From NCBI RefSeq assembly GCF_003206155.1, contig NZ_PZJV01000002.1, forward strand, positions 124,001 to 188,000: a DNA stretch of 64,000 bases. The letters run 5' to 3'. Shown piece by piece: positions 49,384 through 57,853 of this stretch. Position 1 is the first letter of the stretch. Every line of letters begins with the position of its first letter. Source of the stretch: Salinicola halophilus. GTDB taxonomy: Bacteria > Pseudomonadota > Gammaproteobacteria > Pseudomonadales > Halomonadaceae. The notes beneath the pieces were generated by a model. That model did not search any database and was not told the DNA's origin. It worked only from the letters and a program-made list of their open reading frames with translations. The translations under genes and the position numbers were made by a program.

Positions 49384-51501
49384 TCAGAACTGGTAGGAGA
49401 GGGTCGCCGTAACATTGCGCTCGGCGCCGAAGTAGCAGTACTCGAGCGAGTTGCAGGAGGCGACGTACTCCTTGTCGAGCAGGTTACCGACGTTGATTCG
49501 GCCGTTGATCCCTTCCATGCCCAGCTTGCTGAAGTCATAGCCGAGTGCGGCATCGACCAGCGTATAGTCGGGCACCGTTTCGCTATTGACGCGATCCGCA
49601 TAGATGCCGCCGTAGTAGCGCACGCCAACGCCGGCATCGACCCCGTCTAGCATGCCGCTGTCGAATGCATAGTGGCCCCAAAGGTTGGCCTGGTGACGCG
49701 GTGCGTAAATGGCGTAGCTGCCTTCTTCACCCGGCACGTCGCTCTTCTCGTAGGTGATGTCGGTGTAGGCGTAGCCGGCTTCGACGCGGAAGTTGTCGGT
49801 CAGCCAAGTTCGGGTCTCCAGCTCCACGCCCTGAGAGCGAATCTCCCCGATCGCCCGGTAAGGGTCGACGGGCTGCTCCTTGGTCGCCACGTTTTCCTGA
49901 TCGATGCGAAACAGCGATACGCTGTAGCGATTCCGAGTCCCCGGCGGTTCGTACTTCAGCCCCGTTTCCCACTGCTCACCCTCCATGGGCTCCAGCAAGT
50001 CGCCATCTTCGTCAACGAAGCTCGTCGGGGTGAAAGCGGTGTTGTAGCTCAGATAGGGTGCGAAGCCGTTGTCAAAGAGATAGAGCACCCCGGCGCGGCC
50101 GCTGAACTGGGTATCCTCCAGCGAACTTTTGTCGCCAGTGAGCTTGTTGGTGTTGTCGATATCGACCCAGTCATAGCGCCCGCCGAGCGTCAGGCGCCAG
50201 CGGTCGATCGCCATCTGATCCTGCAGGTAGATGCCGGTCTGATCGAGCTGGTGACGCTCCTGCGTACCGGGGTAGAGGGCAGTAGGGTCGGCGCCGTACT
50301 CAGGGCTGAAGGGGTTGATCGACGGAAATGCGCCGGAAGGCCAGTCGACGTCGTTGTCACGCTTCTGGTAGTCGATGCCCACCAGCACGGTGTGGTCGAT
50401 GAAGCCGCTTTCGAAATTCGACTCCACTTGGTTGTCGAGCGTCCACGCCTGCAGCGATTCGCGTCCGCCGGAGTAGTAGCGCGTGAGTTCGTTGGTGTCG
50501 TCGATCCAGCCGTATTGGTAGACCTGATTGAGTTCGGTGTCGGCGTTGAGATAGCGCAGTTTCTGACGCGCGATGACGTCGTCGCTGAAGCGGTGTTCGA
50601 GGTCGTAGCCAAACATGCGCTGATAGCGCTCGAATTTGTCGTAATCCGGTTCACCATCGAAGAAGGTATTGTCTATGTGCTTACCGTTATGCGAGCTGAC
50701 CGCACCCTCATAGGGCGCACCGGAGTGGTAGCCGCCCTCCGGGTCGTGCTGCAGGTAGGCCATGACGGTGATCGAGGTGTCGTCTGTCGGGTCCCACGTC
50801 AGTGAGGGCATGATCGCGTAGCGATCTTCCTCGACGTTATCGAACTGTGTATCGCTCTGCGTGCCGATCCCGACCAGCCGGTAGGCCACGCGCCGGCTCT
50901 CGCCCAGCGGTCCGGAGAAGTCGAACGCCGCGCTCTGATAGTCGTTGCTACCGGCTCGCAGACGAATTTCGTTGCGTGACTCGAACAGCGGCTGCTTGCT
51001 GGTGAGCGCCACTAGCCCGCCGGGAGAAGAGCGTCCGTAGAGCACCGAGGCCGGCCCTTTGACGATCTCCATGCTCTCCAAAAACCACGGATCGATGACC
51101 ATCGAGCTATAGCCGTTGGTATCGCCCATTACCTTCAGGCCGTCGAGATAGGTGTTGCTCAGGCTGCCGTCGGAGAAGCCGCGCATGACGAGATAGTCGT
51201 AGCGATTGGAAGCGCCCACCTGATTGGTGTAAACGCCTGGCGTGTACTGGGCGGCATCGCGAAGGGTGCGGACGCCGCGCTCGTCCATCTCCTCGCGATC
51301 GACGGTCGACACTGTCTGCGGGGTTTCCAAGAAGGACGTTTCGGTCTTAGTCGCGGCGGTGGGCGCGGTGACCGTGACCGTGTCGAGCGAGTCGGTGTTC
51401 GCCGTGCCGTCGGCCGACTGGGCGAACGTCGCCTGGGGAAGCAGTAGCGACACGCCGATGAGGCAGACGGTAGGGGGCAGGTGACGACGCGAGACACGCA
51501 T
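49384..51501 (-). CDS. foxA: TonB-dependent ferrioxamine/hydroxamate receptor, FoxA/FhuA-like
   Basis: 705-residue outer-membrane receptor: signal peptide (about 1-27), TonB box region DTVTVTAP (about 40-47), plug domain (about 60-170, with VKGPASVLYGRSSPGG) and a 22-strand barrel ending in aromatic Phe. The ending CNSLEYCYFGAERNVTATLSYQF-type block, with two cysteines, resembles FhuA and FoxA, which import ferric hydroxamates. The N-terminal STN signalling domain of FecA-type receptors is absent. Near dfoJAC it would take up ferrioxamine, the product of the cluster. Upstream are a Fur box and three 21-bp repeats. The symbol is by inference of substrate. Confidence 0.88.
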   Translation of the reverse strand: MRVSRRHLPPTVCLIGVSLLLPQATFAQSADGTANTDSLDTVTVTAPTAATKTETSFLETPQTVSTVDREEMDERGVRTLRDAAQYTPGVYTNQVGASNRYDYLVMRGFSDGSLSNTYLDGLKVMGDTNGYSSMVIDPWFLESMEIVKGPASVLYGRSSPGGLVALTSKQPLFESRNEIRLRAGSNDYQSAAFDFSGPLGESRRVAYRLVGIGTQSDTQFDNVEEDRYAIMPSLTWDPTDDTSITVMAYLQHDPEGGYHSGAPYEGAVSSHNGKHIDNTFFDGEPDYDKFERYQRMFGYDLEHRFSDDVIARQKLRYLNADTELNQVYQYGWIDDTNELTRYYSGGRESLQAWTLDNQVESNFESGFIDHTVLVGIDYQKRDNDVDWPSGAFPSINPFSPEYGADPTALYPGTQERHQLDQTGIYLQDQMAIDRWRLTLGGRYDWVDIDNTNKLTGDKSSLEDTQFSGRAGVLYLFDNGFAPYLSYNTAFTPTSFVDEDGDLLEPMEGEQWETGLKYEPPGTRNRYSVSLFRIDQENVATKEQPVDPYRAIGEIRSQGVELETRTWLTDNFRVEAGYAYTDITYEKSDVPGEEGSYAIYAPRHQANLWGHYAFDSGMLDGVDAGVGVRYYGGIYADRVNSETVPDYTLVDAALGYDFSKLGMEGINGRINVGNLLDKEYVASCNSLEYCYFGAERNVTATLSYQF

Positions 51502-51531
51502 GGAGGCTCCTGATGAGACTGGATGTTAAGT

Positions 51532-51556
51532 GTTATCGAGAATTATTCCCGATAAC
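51532..51556 (-). promoter_or_regulatory. Fur box with extended symmetry upstream of foxA
   Basis: Arms GTTATCGAGAAT and ATTCCCGATAAC flank a single T; one mismatch in 12 pairs. The centre CGAGAATTATTCCCG fits the 7-1-7 Fur pattern. It lies 31 bp before the receptor start codon, where bound Fur would block transcription. Confidence 0.75.
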
Positions 51557-51568
51557 GCTCAGGGAGCG

Positions 51569-51631
51569 CCTATTCACGGTGACGAAACGTCTATGCGCAG
51601 TGACGAAACCTCTATTCAAAGTGCCAAACGA
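51569..51631 (-). repeat. three 21-bp direct repeats, candidate AraC-type operator
   Basis: Units at 51569, 51590 and 51611 share (C/T)CTAT-N5-AGTG-type sequence and end GACGAAAC or GCCAAAC. The 21-bp period equals two helical turns, so all three present on one face. They lie upstream of the Fur box of foxA, directly after the AraC gene end. This is the arrangement expected of an activator site. Confidence 0.65.
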
Positions 51632-51637
51632 CGGCGG

Positions 51638-52639
51638 TTACGTCAGCGCGGAGGGAACGCGAGCCGTGGCGGCGATGTCTCGCGGCGCGACGCCGTGATA
51701 GCGGCGAAAGGCGGTGGCGAAGTTGGAGGGGTGACGATAGCCGACGCGGAAGGCCACTTCCTGCACCTCGCCGCCTTCGCGCAGCAGCCGGTGCGCCAGC
51801 GTCAGCCGGCACTCGCGTAGATGATCGAACAGCGGGCGACCGTAGCGCTGGCGGTACTTGCTGCGCAGCGAACTCGCACTCATGCAGGCGATGCGCGCCA
51901 GCGAGGCGAGCGTATGGGCGTCGCCGGGGCGCTCCTGAATCAGGCGGTGGACCCCTGCCAGTCGGTCACCGAAGGCACACGGCGATGGGGAATCCTCCGG
52001 TGTGACGGCCGTCATCGCCTCGGCGAGTAGCTGCAGCGCCAGCCCTTCGGCCAGCAGCGCCCCGCCGGCGACGTCAGGGCGCGCGAGCCAGTGCGAAAGC
52101 GATGCCCGCAAGCCATCGCTCGCGGTAACCGGCCAGCATCCGCCGGGCGTTTCCAACAGGGGGCGAAGCCGCGCGAGCCGCGGGTCCGTCGTCAGCGCCG
52201 AGGCCGGCAGCGTCAGGTTGACGGCGCGTACCCGCGGTTGCGCGACGTGGCACGCGCTAAGGCGGCCGGTGCCGGTGTAGGCGAGCAGTACGCCGCGCTC
52301 CGCGGTCAGCCGGTGGGTCCGTTCGCCGAGCGTGATCGCCGCCTCGCCTTCCAGCAGTTGGACCAGCGAGAGATGGGCGGGGGCGTCGTCGCGGGCATGA
52401 CTCTCGTAGGTGCGATGCACGCAGAGATCCGAGCCCACCAGCTGCCACCCCGCGGCGAGACGCTGCTCGTCGACGCGCCCCTCGGCGATCGCCGCGGCGG
52501 AGCGGTGGGATCTTTCCAGCGCGGGAAAGCGATGCGCGACCCGGTAGCGGCGCTCGAAATGGCCGAAGTCATCGACCGTCAGCGTGCGCTTGTCCGGGGA
52601 GCCGATAGGGCGTGCGGCATCGGGAGCGAGAGGCGGCAT
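51638..52639 (-). CDS. AraC family regulator, PchR/siderophore-responsive type
   Basis: 333 residues: N-terminal ligand-type region (about 1-225) and a C-terminal double HTH (about 232-330: SLARIACMSASSLRSKYRQRYG and VQEVAFRVGYRHPSNFATAFRRYHGVAP). The layout and the place between a Fur box and a TonB receptor gene match PchR, AlcR and YbtA, which activate uptake genes when their own siderophore is inside the cell. It is upstream of foxA on the same strand, and the 21-bp repeats between them are its probable target. Confidence 0.87.
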   Translation of the reverse strand: MPPLAPDAARPIGSPDKRTLTVDDFGHFERRYRVAHRFPALERSHRSAAAIAEGRVDEQRLAAGWQLVGSDLCVHRTYESHARDDAPAHLSLVQLLEGEAAITLGERTHRLTAERGVLLAYTGTGRLSACHVAQPRVRAVNLTLPASALTTDPRLARLRPLLETPGGCWPVTASDGLRASLSHWLARPDVAGGALLAEGLALQLLAEAMTAVTPEDSPSPCAFGDRLAGVHRLIQERPGDAHTLASLARIACMSASSLRSKYRQRYGRPLFDHLRECRLTLAHRLLREGGEVQEVAFRVGYRHPSNFATAFRRYHGVAPRDIAATARVPSALT

Positions 52640-52667
52640 GATAGCGATCCAACGACGAGAACGATCT

Positions 52668-52686
52668 GCGAATGATAATCGTCTTC
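52668..52686 (-). promoter_or_regulatory. Fur-box-like site upstream of the AraC gene
   Basis: On the coding strand GAAGACGATTATCATTCGC matches 13 of 19 Fur consensus positions and ends exactly as the sigma-factor site does (ATTATCATTCGC). 29 bp before the start codon. Confidence 0.55.
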
Positions 52687-52814
52687 GTCGAAGAAGCCCA
52701 AGGCGTCTGGCGGATCAACCGGGCACGAGCCGGTGCGGCCACGACAACGCCGCGCCCATGAGAAAAGCGCGGCGCGGCAATACCCGGTGTGAATAGCGCG
52801 AAGCGAGGAGAGCG

Positions 52815-53711
52815 CTACCAGGCGAGAATCGCGACGATCACCAGCGCGAAGAGCGCCCATTTGATGGCGTAGTAGAGCGTCTTGTTGCGCTTCTTGAGCG
52901 CCTTGCCTTGCTTGCGCACCGCATAGAGATACTTGAACGCCCGGTTCAGGCCGCCGGTACGGTCGCTATCGTCGTTGGGCGAGCTGGCCGCGGCCATCAG
53001 CGTGCGGCCGAAGAAGCGGTTGAGCCCCTGCGCCCAGCGATACTTCATGGGGCGCTCGATGTCGCAGAAGAGAATCAGGCGATCCTGCTCCGAGCCGTTC
53101 TCCGCCCGGTGGAGGTAGGTCTCGTCGAACATCACCGCCTCGCCGTCGCGCCAGCTGTATTTTTCGCCGTCGACATCGATGTAGCAGCGGTCGTCGTTGG
53201 GCGTCACCAGCCCCAGGTGGTAGCGCATGGAGCCGGCGTAGGGGTCGCGGTGCAGCGTCAGGTGGCTGCCGGCGGGCAGCTCGGCGAACATCGCCGCCTT
53301 CACGTTGGGAATGCCCGCGAGCAGTTCGGTGGTGCGCGGGCAGAGCTCCCGCGCCGACGGGTGGCTGTCGCCGTACCACTTCAGATAGAAGCGCTTCCAG
53401 CCGCGGCGGAAGAAGGAGTTGAAGCCGGCGTCGTTGTAGCTCGAAGCGGCCTTGATGTGGTCCTGCAGCGCCATCGCCTCGTCGCGAATCTCCCGCCAGT
53501 TGCCGGTGAGATGCTCGAGCTCGGGGTACTTGGCGAGGTCGTGATACGGCTGGTCCCTGTCGCGGCCGAACAGCGTCATCAGCGCGTTGATCGGCGCCAT
53601 GAAGGTCGAGTGATCGGAGGCCTGGCGCAGCGGCCGGTGACGTACCTTGCCGCGAAAATGGGTGTAGAGCACGCTGGCGACGAACAGCAGGATGAGAATC
53701 CACTTGATCAT
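52815..53711 (-). CDS. lpxO: lipid A hydroxylase, aspartyl/asparaginyl beta-hydroxylase family
   Basis: 298 residues. Fe(II)/2-oxoglutarate dioxygenase that adds a 2-hydroxyl to a lipid A acyl chain. It is membrane-associated, with hydrophobic helices at both ends (residues 2-18 and about 278-297), as in LpxO. The metal site is His in HLTLHRDPYAGSMRYHLGL with Asp in HRDP and a distal His in YLHRAENGS. 62-bp space to the PPTase start region upstream. It lies between the siderophore genes and an Sfp-like gene, with no evident iron control. Confidence 0.87.
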   Translation of the reverse strand: MIKWILILLFVASVLYTHFRGKVRHRPLRQASDHSTFMAPINALMTLFGRDRDQPYHDLAKYPELEHLTGNWREIRDEAMALQDHIKAASSYNDAGFNSFFRRGWKRFYLKWYGDSHPSARELCPRTTELLAGIPNVKAAMFAELPAGSHLTLHRDPYAGSMRYHLGLVTPNDDRCYIDVDGEKYSWRDGEAVMFDETYLHRAENGSEQDRLILFCDIERPMKYRWAQGLNRFFGRTLMAAASSPNDDSDRTGGLNRAFKYLYAVRKQGKALKKRNKTLYYAIKWALFALVIVAILAW

Positions 53712-53781
53712 GGTGACGGCCTTCCAGAAAACGACGGCGGCGACCCGAAGTGGTCGCCATCGCTCAATAAAGTTTGGAGGC

Positions 53782-54528
53782 TTACGATTGTCGCGGGATC
53801 GCGATCAGGGTCAAGAGGTGATCGTCGATTTCGGTGACCTGACCGGCGAGGCGCGCGCCCGCGGGCCAGTGGGGAGAGAGCGTCGTCAGTAGCTCAAGCG
53901 TCGCGGTGCGCTCTGCCGGCTGCCAGTCGATCAGGCGGGCATCGTGGAAGTAGAAGCGCCGCTCCACCAGCGGAAAGAGCGCCTTGAACAGGCTCTCCTT
54001 GAGCGAGAACGCGGTGGTGACGAACTCGCTGGCGGCGGTGTCATCGAGGGTGGCGAGCCAGTCGCGTTCGGCCTCGACCAGAATCTGCGGGGCGAGCCTT
54101 CGCGCGCGCTCGGCGGGTATGCGCGCCTCCGCATCGATCCCCAGCCCGGCCACATGATCGCGGCTTGCCACCGCCGCGGCGGCAAGGCCCCGGCTATGGG
54201 TGATCGAGCCGACCGTGCCGCGCGGCCACGCCGGCGGCCCGGCCGACGTCTGCCCCGGGGCGCTCGTCTCGTGCGTTAGCCCCTGCAGTGCCTGCTGCGC
54301 GCAGAGCCGCCCGGCGACGTACTCCGCCCGGCGCTTGTCGGCGGAAGCGAGCAGGCGTTCGGAGAGCTCGATCCGATACGTCGAGGAATCGATAGCGGCC
54401 AGCGCCGATGTCTCGAAACGCATCGCCGAGAATTGCGCGGACGCCAGCGACTGCCGCCAGGGCCAGTCGCGGTCCAGCGGCTGGCATCCCGGCGGCAGGG
54501 GAAGAGAGGGTAGGGGCGAAGCGGTCAT
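53782..54528 (-). CDS. 4'-phosphopantetheinyl transferase, EntD/Sfp-like
   Basis: 248 residues. Transfers phosphopantetheine from CoA to carrier proteins. Motifs are GSITHSRGL (about residue 112), GLGIDAE (about residue 130, metal-binding Asp) and FSLKESLFKALFP (about residue 178). The EntD-like form normally serves siderophore NRPS systems. The neighbouring dfoJAC pathway is NRPS-independent and does not need it, so it must act on other carrier proteins in the genome. Start 54528 (MTASPLPSLP) is the family-like one. It begins 11 bp from the end of the next gene upstream. Confidence 0.88.
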   Translation of the reverse strand: MTASPLPSLPLPPGCQPLDRDWPWRQSLASAQFSAMRFETSALAAIDSSTYRIELSERLLASADKRRAEYVAGRLCAQQALQGLTHETSAPGQTSAGPPAWPRGTVGSITHSRGLAAAAVASRDHVAGLGIDAEARIPAERARRLAPQILVEAERDWLATLDDTAASEFVTTAFSLKESLFKALFPLVERRFYFHDARLIDWQPAERTATLELLTTLSPHWPAGARLAGQVTEIDDHLLTLIAIPRQS

Positions 54529-54538
54529 GCCGTGGCGA

Positions 54539-55147
54539 TCACCGGTCGACGAGGACGGCGTCCAGTTCCACCGGCACATCGTCGCCGATCTGCTGATAGC
54601 CCATCATCGAGAGGATCGAGCGCACGGTCTGATTCTTCATCAGCTCGCGGCCGTCGATGGAGACCGGCTCGGCGTTGCGCACGCGCACCACGTTCTCGGC
54701 TTCGCGAGTGAAGCGCACCGGCAGCTGCTCCTCGCGCTGCTCGCCGTTGGCATCGGTGCGCAGGTTGATCACCGCCACCGTCGACTGGCCGACGTCGAGC
54801 GAGTTGATCCGCTCCGGCGGCAGCTGGGTGACTACCGTGACCAGCGTGGTGTTGGTGAGTGAATTCATCCACGGCGGCAGGTTGCCCAGCCGATCGATGA
54901 TGTCCGTCTGGTTGAGCCGCACCGGCAGGCGCAGCGTGCCGTCCGCGCTGATCTGCCCCTCCATCCGGTTGAGCGAATGCTCGTGAGGGATGGAGTCTCC
55001 CGCGCTGGTGATCTCCGTGACCGTCGCGGTCACGCGGGACTGGTTCGGATCCATCTGCCACGCCGCCTGCGCTAGCGTACTGCCCGCGATCAGGCCGGTG
55101 GCGAGAGACAGGCTCGTCAGGCGGCGAATGAGAGTGCTCGATGACAT
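54539..55147 (-). CDS. secreted protein, YceI-like
   Basis: 202 residues with a signal peptide (about residues 1-28, ending AQAA). The mature part, beginning WQMDPNQSRVTATVTEI and including a HEHSLNRMEGQISADGTL block, resembles the lipocalin-like YceI family, which binds polyisoprenoids in the periplasm. Similarity is recognised by pattern only. Ends 11 bp before the PPTase start and is probably co-transcribed with it. Confidence 0.65.
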   Translation of the reverse strand: MSSSTLIRRLTSLSLATGLIAGSTLAQAAWQMDPNQSRVTATVTEITSAGDSIPHEHSLNRMEGQISADGTLRLPVRLNQTDIIDRLGNLPPWMNSLTNTTLVTVVTQLPPERINSLDVGQSTVAVINLRTDANGEQREEQLPVRFTREAENVVRVRNAEPVSIDGRELMKNQTVRSILSMMGYQQIGDDVPVELDAVLVDR

Positions 55148-55228
55148 GGGTGTCCTCCCTGGACGACTGGGCTTGCGACGGCTGGCCTGTGCCGAACGCT
55201 TTGGGTATCATACGGCTCCCGCGTTTCC

Positions 55229-55305
<77 letters not shown>

Positions 55306-55900
55306 TTATCCCCCGCGATTTTCTGCAGCATCAGACACCGAAGCCGCCAACAGGTTGCGTTTGCAGGCCCGTGTGCGTCGCATTCGGCGTCGTCAGCTCG
55401 AATTTCCGTCGCTAAACTACCTTGAAAGTTTTGCCCGGTTATCGTCAGCGTTCGCTGGGCTTCCGTACGCCTATCGATTGGCCGGCAACTACGCGTTAGC
55501 GACGCGCTGTGATAGAAAGGGCCGGGTATCGGGACATCGGGTAGTCTGCGATCTGAATAGCATCTCAAAGCAGACGCTCCTCGATAAAGAAAGCGGCCGT
55601 AATGAACCCTCGTTCAGGGTGATATGGAAAATTACGCCGGTGTACTCACGTTACACGATGTAGCTGATGATTGATCAGACGCTTGAAGAGGCCGGGCAGG
55701 TTGATCCCCAGATAGAAGCGACCAGAGATCGGCTCGAGCCAACGGGAACGGATACAGGGTCGCGAAACGAGTAGCGGATCGCTGGTACCGGGGAACAGGG
55801 AATTAGTGATGGGCGGGATCAGGGAAAGAGCGCTTTAGACGCTCAAGAACCTTGAGGATCTACCGATGAGAACTGAAAACAGTCTAATCGGGGAATCGTC
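55306..55900. other. gene-poor left part of the island
   Basis: No supportable gene. A 102-codon frame at 55355-55663 has no family likeness and no good ribosome site. Some of the DNA is GC-rich like the chromosome, some looks like worn remains. I recognise no transposase or integrase fragment in it. Confidence 0.45.
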
Positions 55901-56767
55901 ATGCCGGGGAACGCAGCAGAAGGATTGATGCTGACCGGCGGAGGAATGATCGTTGGAAGCTGGTTGGCACTGTGGGTTGAGCCTTCCAATCATAAGTTAA
56001 ATGTCATCCGCATCGCAGTCTGCGGTGCGATCTCCATTGCCGCTTTCATTCTTTGGGTAAGAATGGGAGCTCTTGGCACTGTATTGCTAGTGGCAGAACA
56101 TCCAGTGCTAGGAATGCTCCTTGTATCTGTAGTGGCGTACGGCGTCTTCGTTTTTGTTGTTGAACCGATTTTGATCCGGTTTAAATGTGGATGTAGTTCT
56201 GCTAGCGAGAGCTTTAAAAAGGCTGTGGTGGAGCTTTTGGGAGAAACTATTGAAAATAATGAGCCGAAAGGAAGCGGCAGCGAAAAAAAGACGTATGAAA
56301 GCGCAGTTGGTTATCAAAGCGAAGACGAAGTTAGTGATGAAAAGGTAGATTTACATGAAAATATCATGGGAGGTGAAATATGCTTGATAAAAAAGCAATT
56401 GTTAACGCCAGCTGAGGAACTTGCTTATAGGCTCATAAAAGATAAATACCAATCCCGCTTTTATGTTCTTGTTAAAATCCGCGCCTCAGAGGTAATTAAG
56501 CCCGATTTTTCTGCCTATAGAGAAAAGAATGGCGAATATGAAGCAATCTATGAAAAACTTTGTCAATGGAGTTTTGATTTTCTGCTGTGCTATAAAAGCG
56601 ACTTTAGCGTCTGCTGCGCAATAAATTTGAATCAAAAGGATCGCAAGTCAGCACTCCAAGAAGACGACGACAAGACTTTAGACAAGGCATGTAGAGCTGC
56701 AGGTATCAGAATAGAAAGGATGAAAGTAAATTATGAGCAGAAAAGAATTGAAAAAGTTTTCGGATAA
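55901..56767 (+). CDS. membrane-anchored DUF2726 domain protein
   Basis: 288 residues. Three hydrophobic helices (about residues 7-27, 36-52 and 57-88), a charged Lys/Glu linker, and a C-terminal domain (about 165-285) with LLTPAEELAYRLIKDKYQSRFYVLVKIRASEVI, FDFLLCYKSDFSVCCAINLNQ and DKACRAAGIRIERM. This pattern fits DUF2726, a restriction-endonuclease-like fold found in nucleases and topoisomerase-related proteins. The fold's usual Asp and Lys are partly kept (Asp in FDFLL; Asn-Gln replace the common Leu-Asp-Asp). An ATG at 55928 after AGAAGGA is an alternative start. Overlaps the next gene by 35 bp. AT-rich, foreign codon use. Confidence 0.65.
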   Translation: MPGNAAEGLMLTGGGMIVGSWLALWVEPSNHKLNVIRIAVCGAISIAAFILWVRMGALGTVLLVAEHPVLGMLLVSVVAYGVFVFVVEPILIRFKCGCSSASESFKKAVVELLGETIENNEPKGSGSEKKTYESAVGYQSEDEVSDEKVDLHENIMGGEICLIKKQLLTPAEELAYRLIKDKYQSRFYVLVKIRASEVIKPDFSAYREKNGEYEAIYEKLCQWSFDFLLCYKSDFSVCCAINLNQKDRKSALQEDDDKTLDKACRAAGIRIERMKVNYEQKRIEKVFG

Positions 56768-57566
56768 AATAAACTCAAGCAAAAAATACAGGATAATAGG
56801 AAGCACGGCAATCATTATTATTTTGCTTGCACTAGGAGTTTTTTCGCCCGCATTTTTTGACATGCATCACACGCCACCATCTGTTTTAAGCTTTGTAGTG
56901 GCAGCAATATTTTCAACTATCGTAGCTATATTGGTGAGTGAGACGAATAAGGAAAATGAAATAGGGAAGCATAGGGAGAAATGGCTTAGTGATTTGAAAT
57001 TCCATTGTGCGGATTATACTAGTAATCTTGCATCATCTTTTGGGGAGCTATTGAAGGCGATCGAAGATGATGGGTTTAAAACTGTTAAAGAAATAAGAGA
57101 TTCATTCTGGTCAGAAGAGTATATATCAGTATCAAATGACCTTTTCTTGAAGTCAGAAACAAAATTTAATTTAATTTCGCTATATTTAAATTCGTCAAGT
57201 GATAAAAACGAAGGTATTTTGTATGGTGAGACAAGGATGCTAAGGGAACTGGATATAGCTTTTGCTGAAAGAGTGCAGCATGCGTTGGACGATAATAGTT
57301 TAGAAAAAGTAAAAGAGGTTTCTTCTGAGCTCCAAGAGTTTCTGCTAAAGGGTTTCTTAGATTATCACGCTAAAGTAAAAAGGTATGTGGACGGGGAATG
57401 GAAAACCATCAAAAACGGGCATTTTTATTATAATTTCAAGAGAATGATGTTAATGGGGGCGTTGGTATACGTAGCTTCATTTTATTTTTCTTATACTGTT
57501 AACTATTACGAGGACTGTTTTTCAGTAAACGACGAGGTGAAGAGTTATTGCGTATTGAAAAAATGA
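56733..57566 (+). CDS. unknown membrane protein of the tRNA island
   Basis: 277 residues, not recognised. Two hydrophobic helices near the N-terminus (about 22-43 and 52-68), then a long helical cytoplasmic stretch starting NKENEIGKHREKWLSDLKFHCADY, and a third hydrophobic helix at about 236-254. The Arg/Lys-Trp-Leu-x-Asp-Leu pattern after a helical hairpin recalls membrane proteins seen in phage-defence and effector settings, but no family is claimed. Overlap with the DUF2726 gene indicates one operon. AT-rich codon use. Confidence 0.6.
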   Translation: MSRKELKKFSDKINSSKKYRIIGSTAIIIILLALGVFSPAFFDMHHTPPSVLSFVVAAIFSTIVAILVSETNKENEIGKHREKWLSDLKFHCADYTSNLASSFGELLKAIEDDGFKTVKEIRDSFWSEEYISVSNDLFLKSETKFNLISLYLNSSSDKNEGILYGETRMLRELDIAFAERVQHALDDNSLEKVKEVSSELQEFLLKGFLDYHAKVKRYVDGEWKTIKNGHFYYNFKRMMLMGALVYVASFYFSYTVNYYEDCFSVNDEVKSYCVLKK

Positions 57567-57567
57567 C

Positions 57568-57664
57568 GTGTCAACCAAGGGTCAACAGGGTGGACGCTTA
57601 CCGACAGGTTGTGTCGGCTTTAGTTTCTATAACTGGCTGATGTTTCGAAGAAAGACGGTTTGTG
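57568..57664. repeat. 97-nt direct repeat, copy 1
   Basis: Begins GTGTCAACCAAGGGTCAAC and ends near AAGACGGTTTGTG. Imperfect partner at 57724-57820. Opens just after the stop codon of the second island gene. Confidence 0.6.
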
Positions 57665-57723
57665 ACGGATTCGCGAAAGATTTCGTAATTCGTTGGTCAG
57701 TTAGCAGAGTCGCGTACGGCTAG

Positions 57724-57820
57724 GTGTCAACCAACTGTCAACGCCGTTGACGCTTGAAGACGGGTGTTGACAGTTAGTTGCTCGGTAAAGGGCTGATTTT
57801 ACGAGAGAAGACGGCTAGTG
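57724..57820. repeat. 97-nt direct repeat, copy 2
   Basis: Begins GTGTCAACCAACTGTCAAC and ends near AAGACGGCTAGTG. Carries several GTCAAC/GTTGAC motifs, including TCAACGCCGTTGA. Lies 17 bp before the right 16-bp repeat, so a role as protein-binding arms of an attachment site is possible. Confidence 0.6.
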
Positions 57821-57837
57821 GCGTTGTTTAACTCGCT

Positions 57838-57853
57838 CTCATAATCCCTTGGT
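57838..57853 (+). other. right 16-bp repeat (attR-like)
   Basis: CTCATAATCCCTTGGT, exact copy of 55261-55276. Following bases (TGCTGGGGG) no longer match the tRNA 3' end, so no second tRNA is formed. Confidence 0.6.

Noticed and set aside
55355-55663. 102-codon open frame after the tRNA
   Set aside because: No family likeness, no ribosome site, mixed composition; probably chance.
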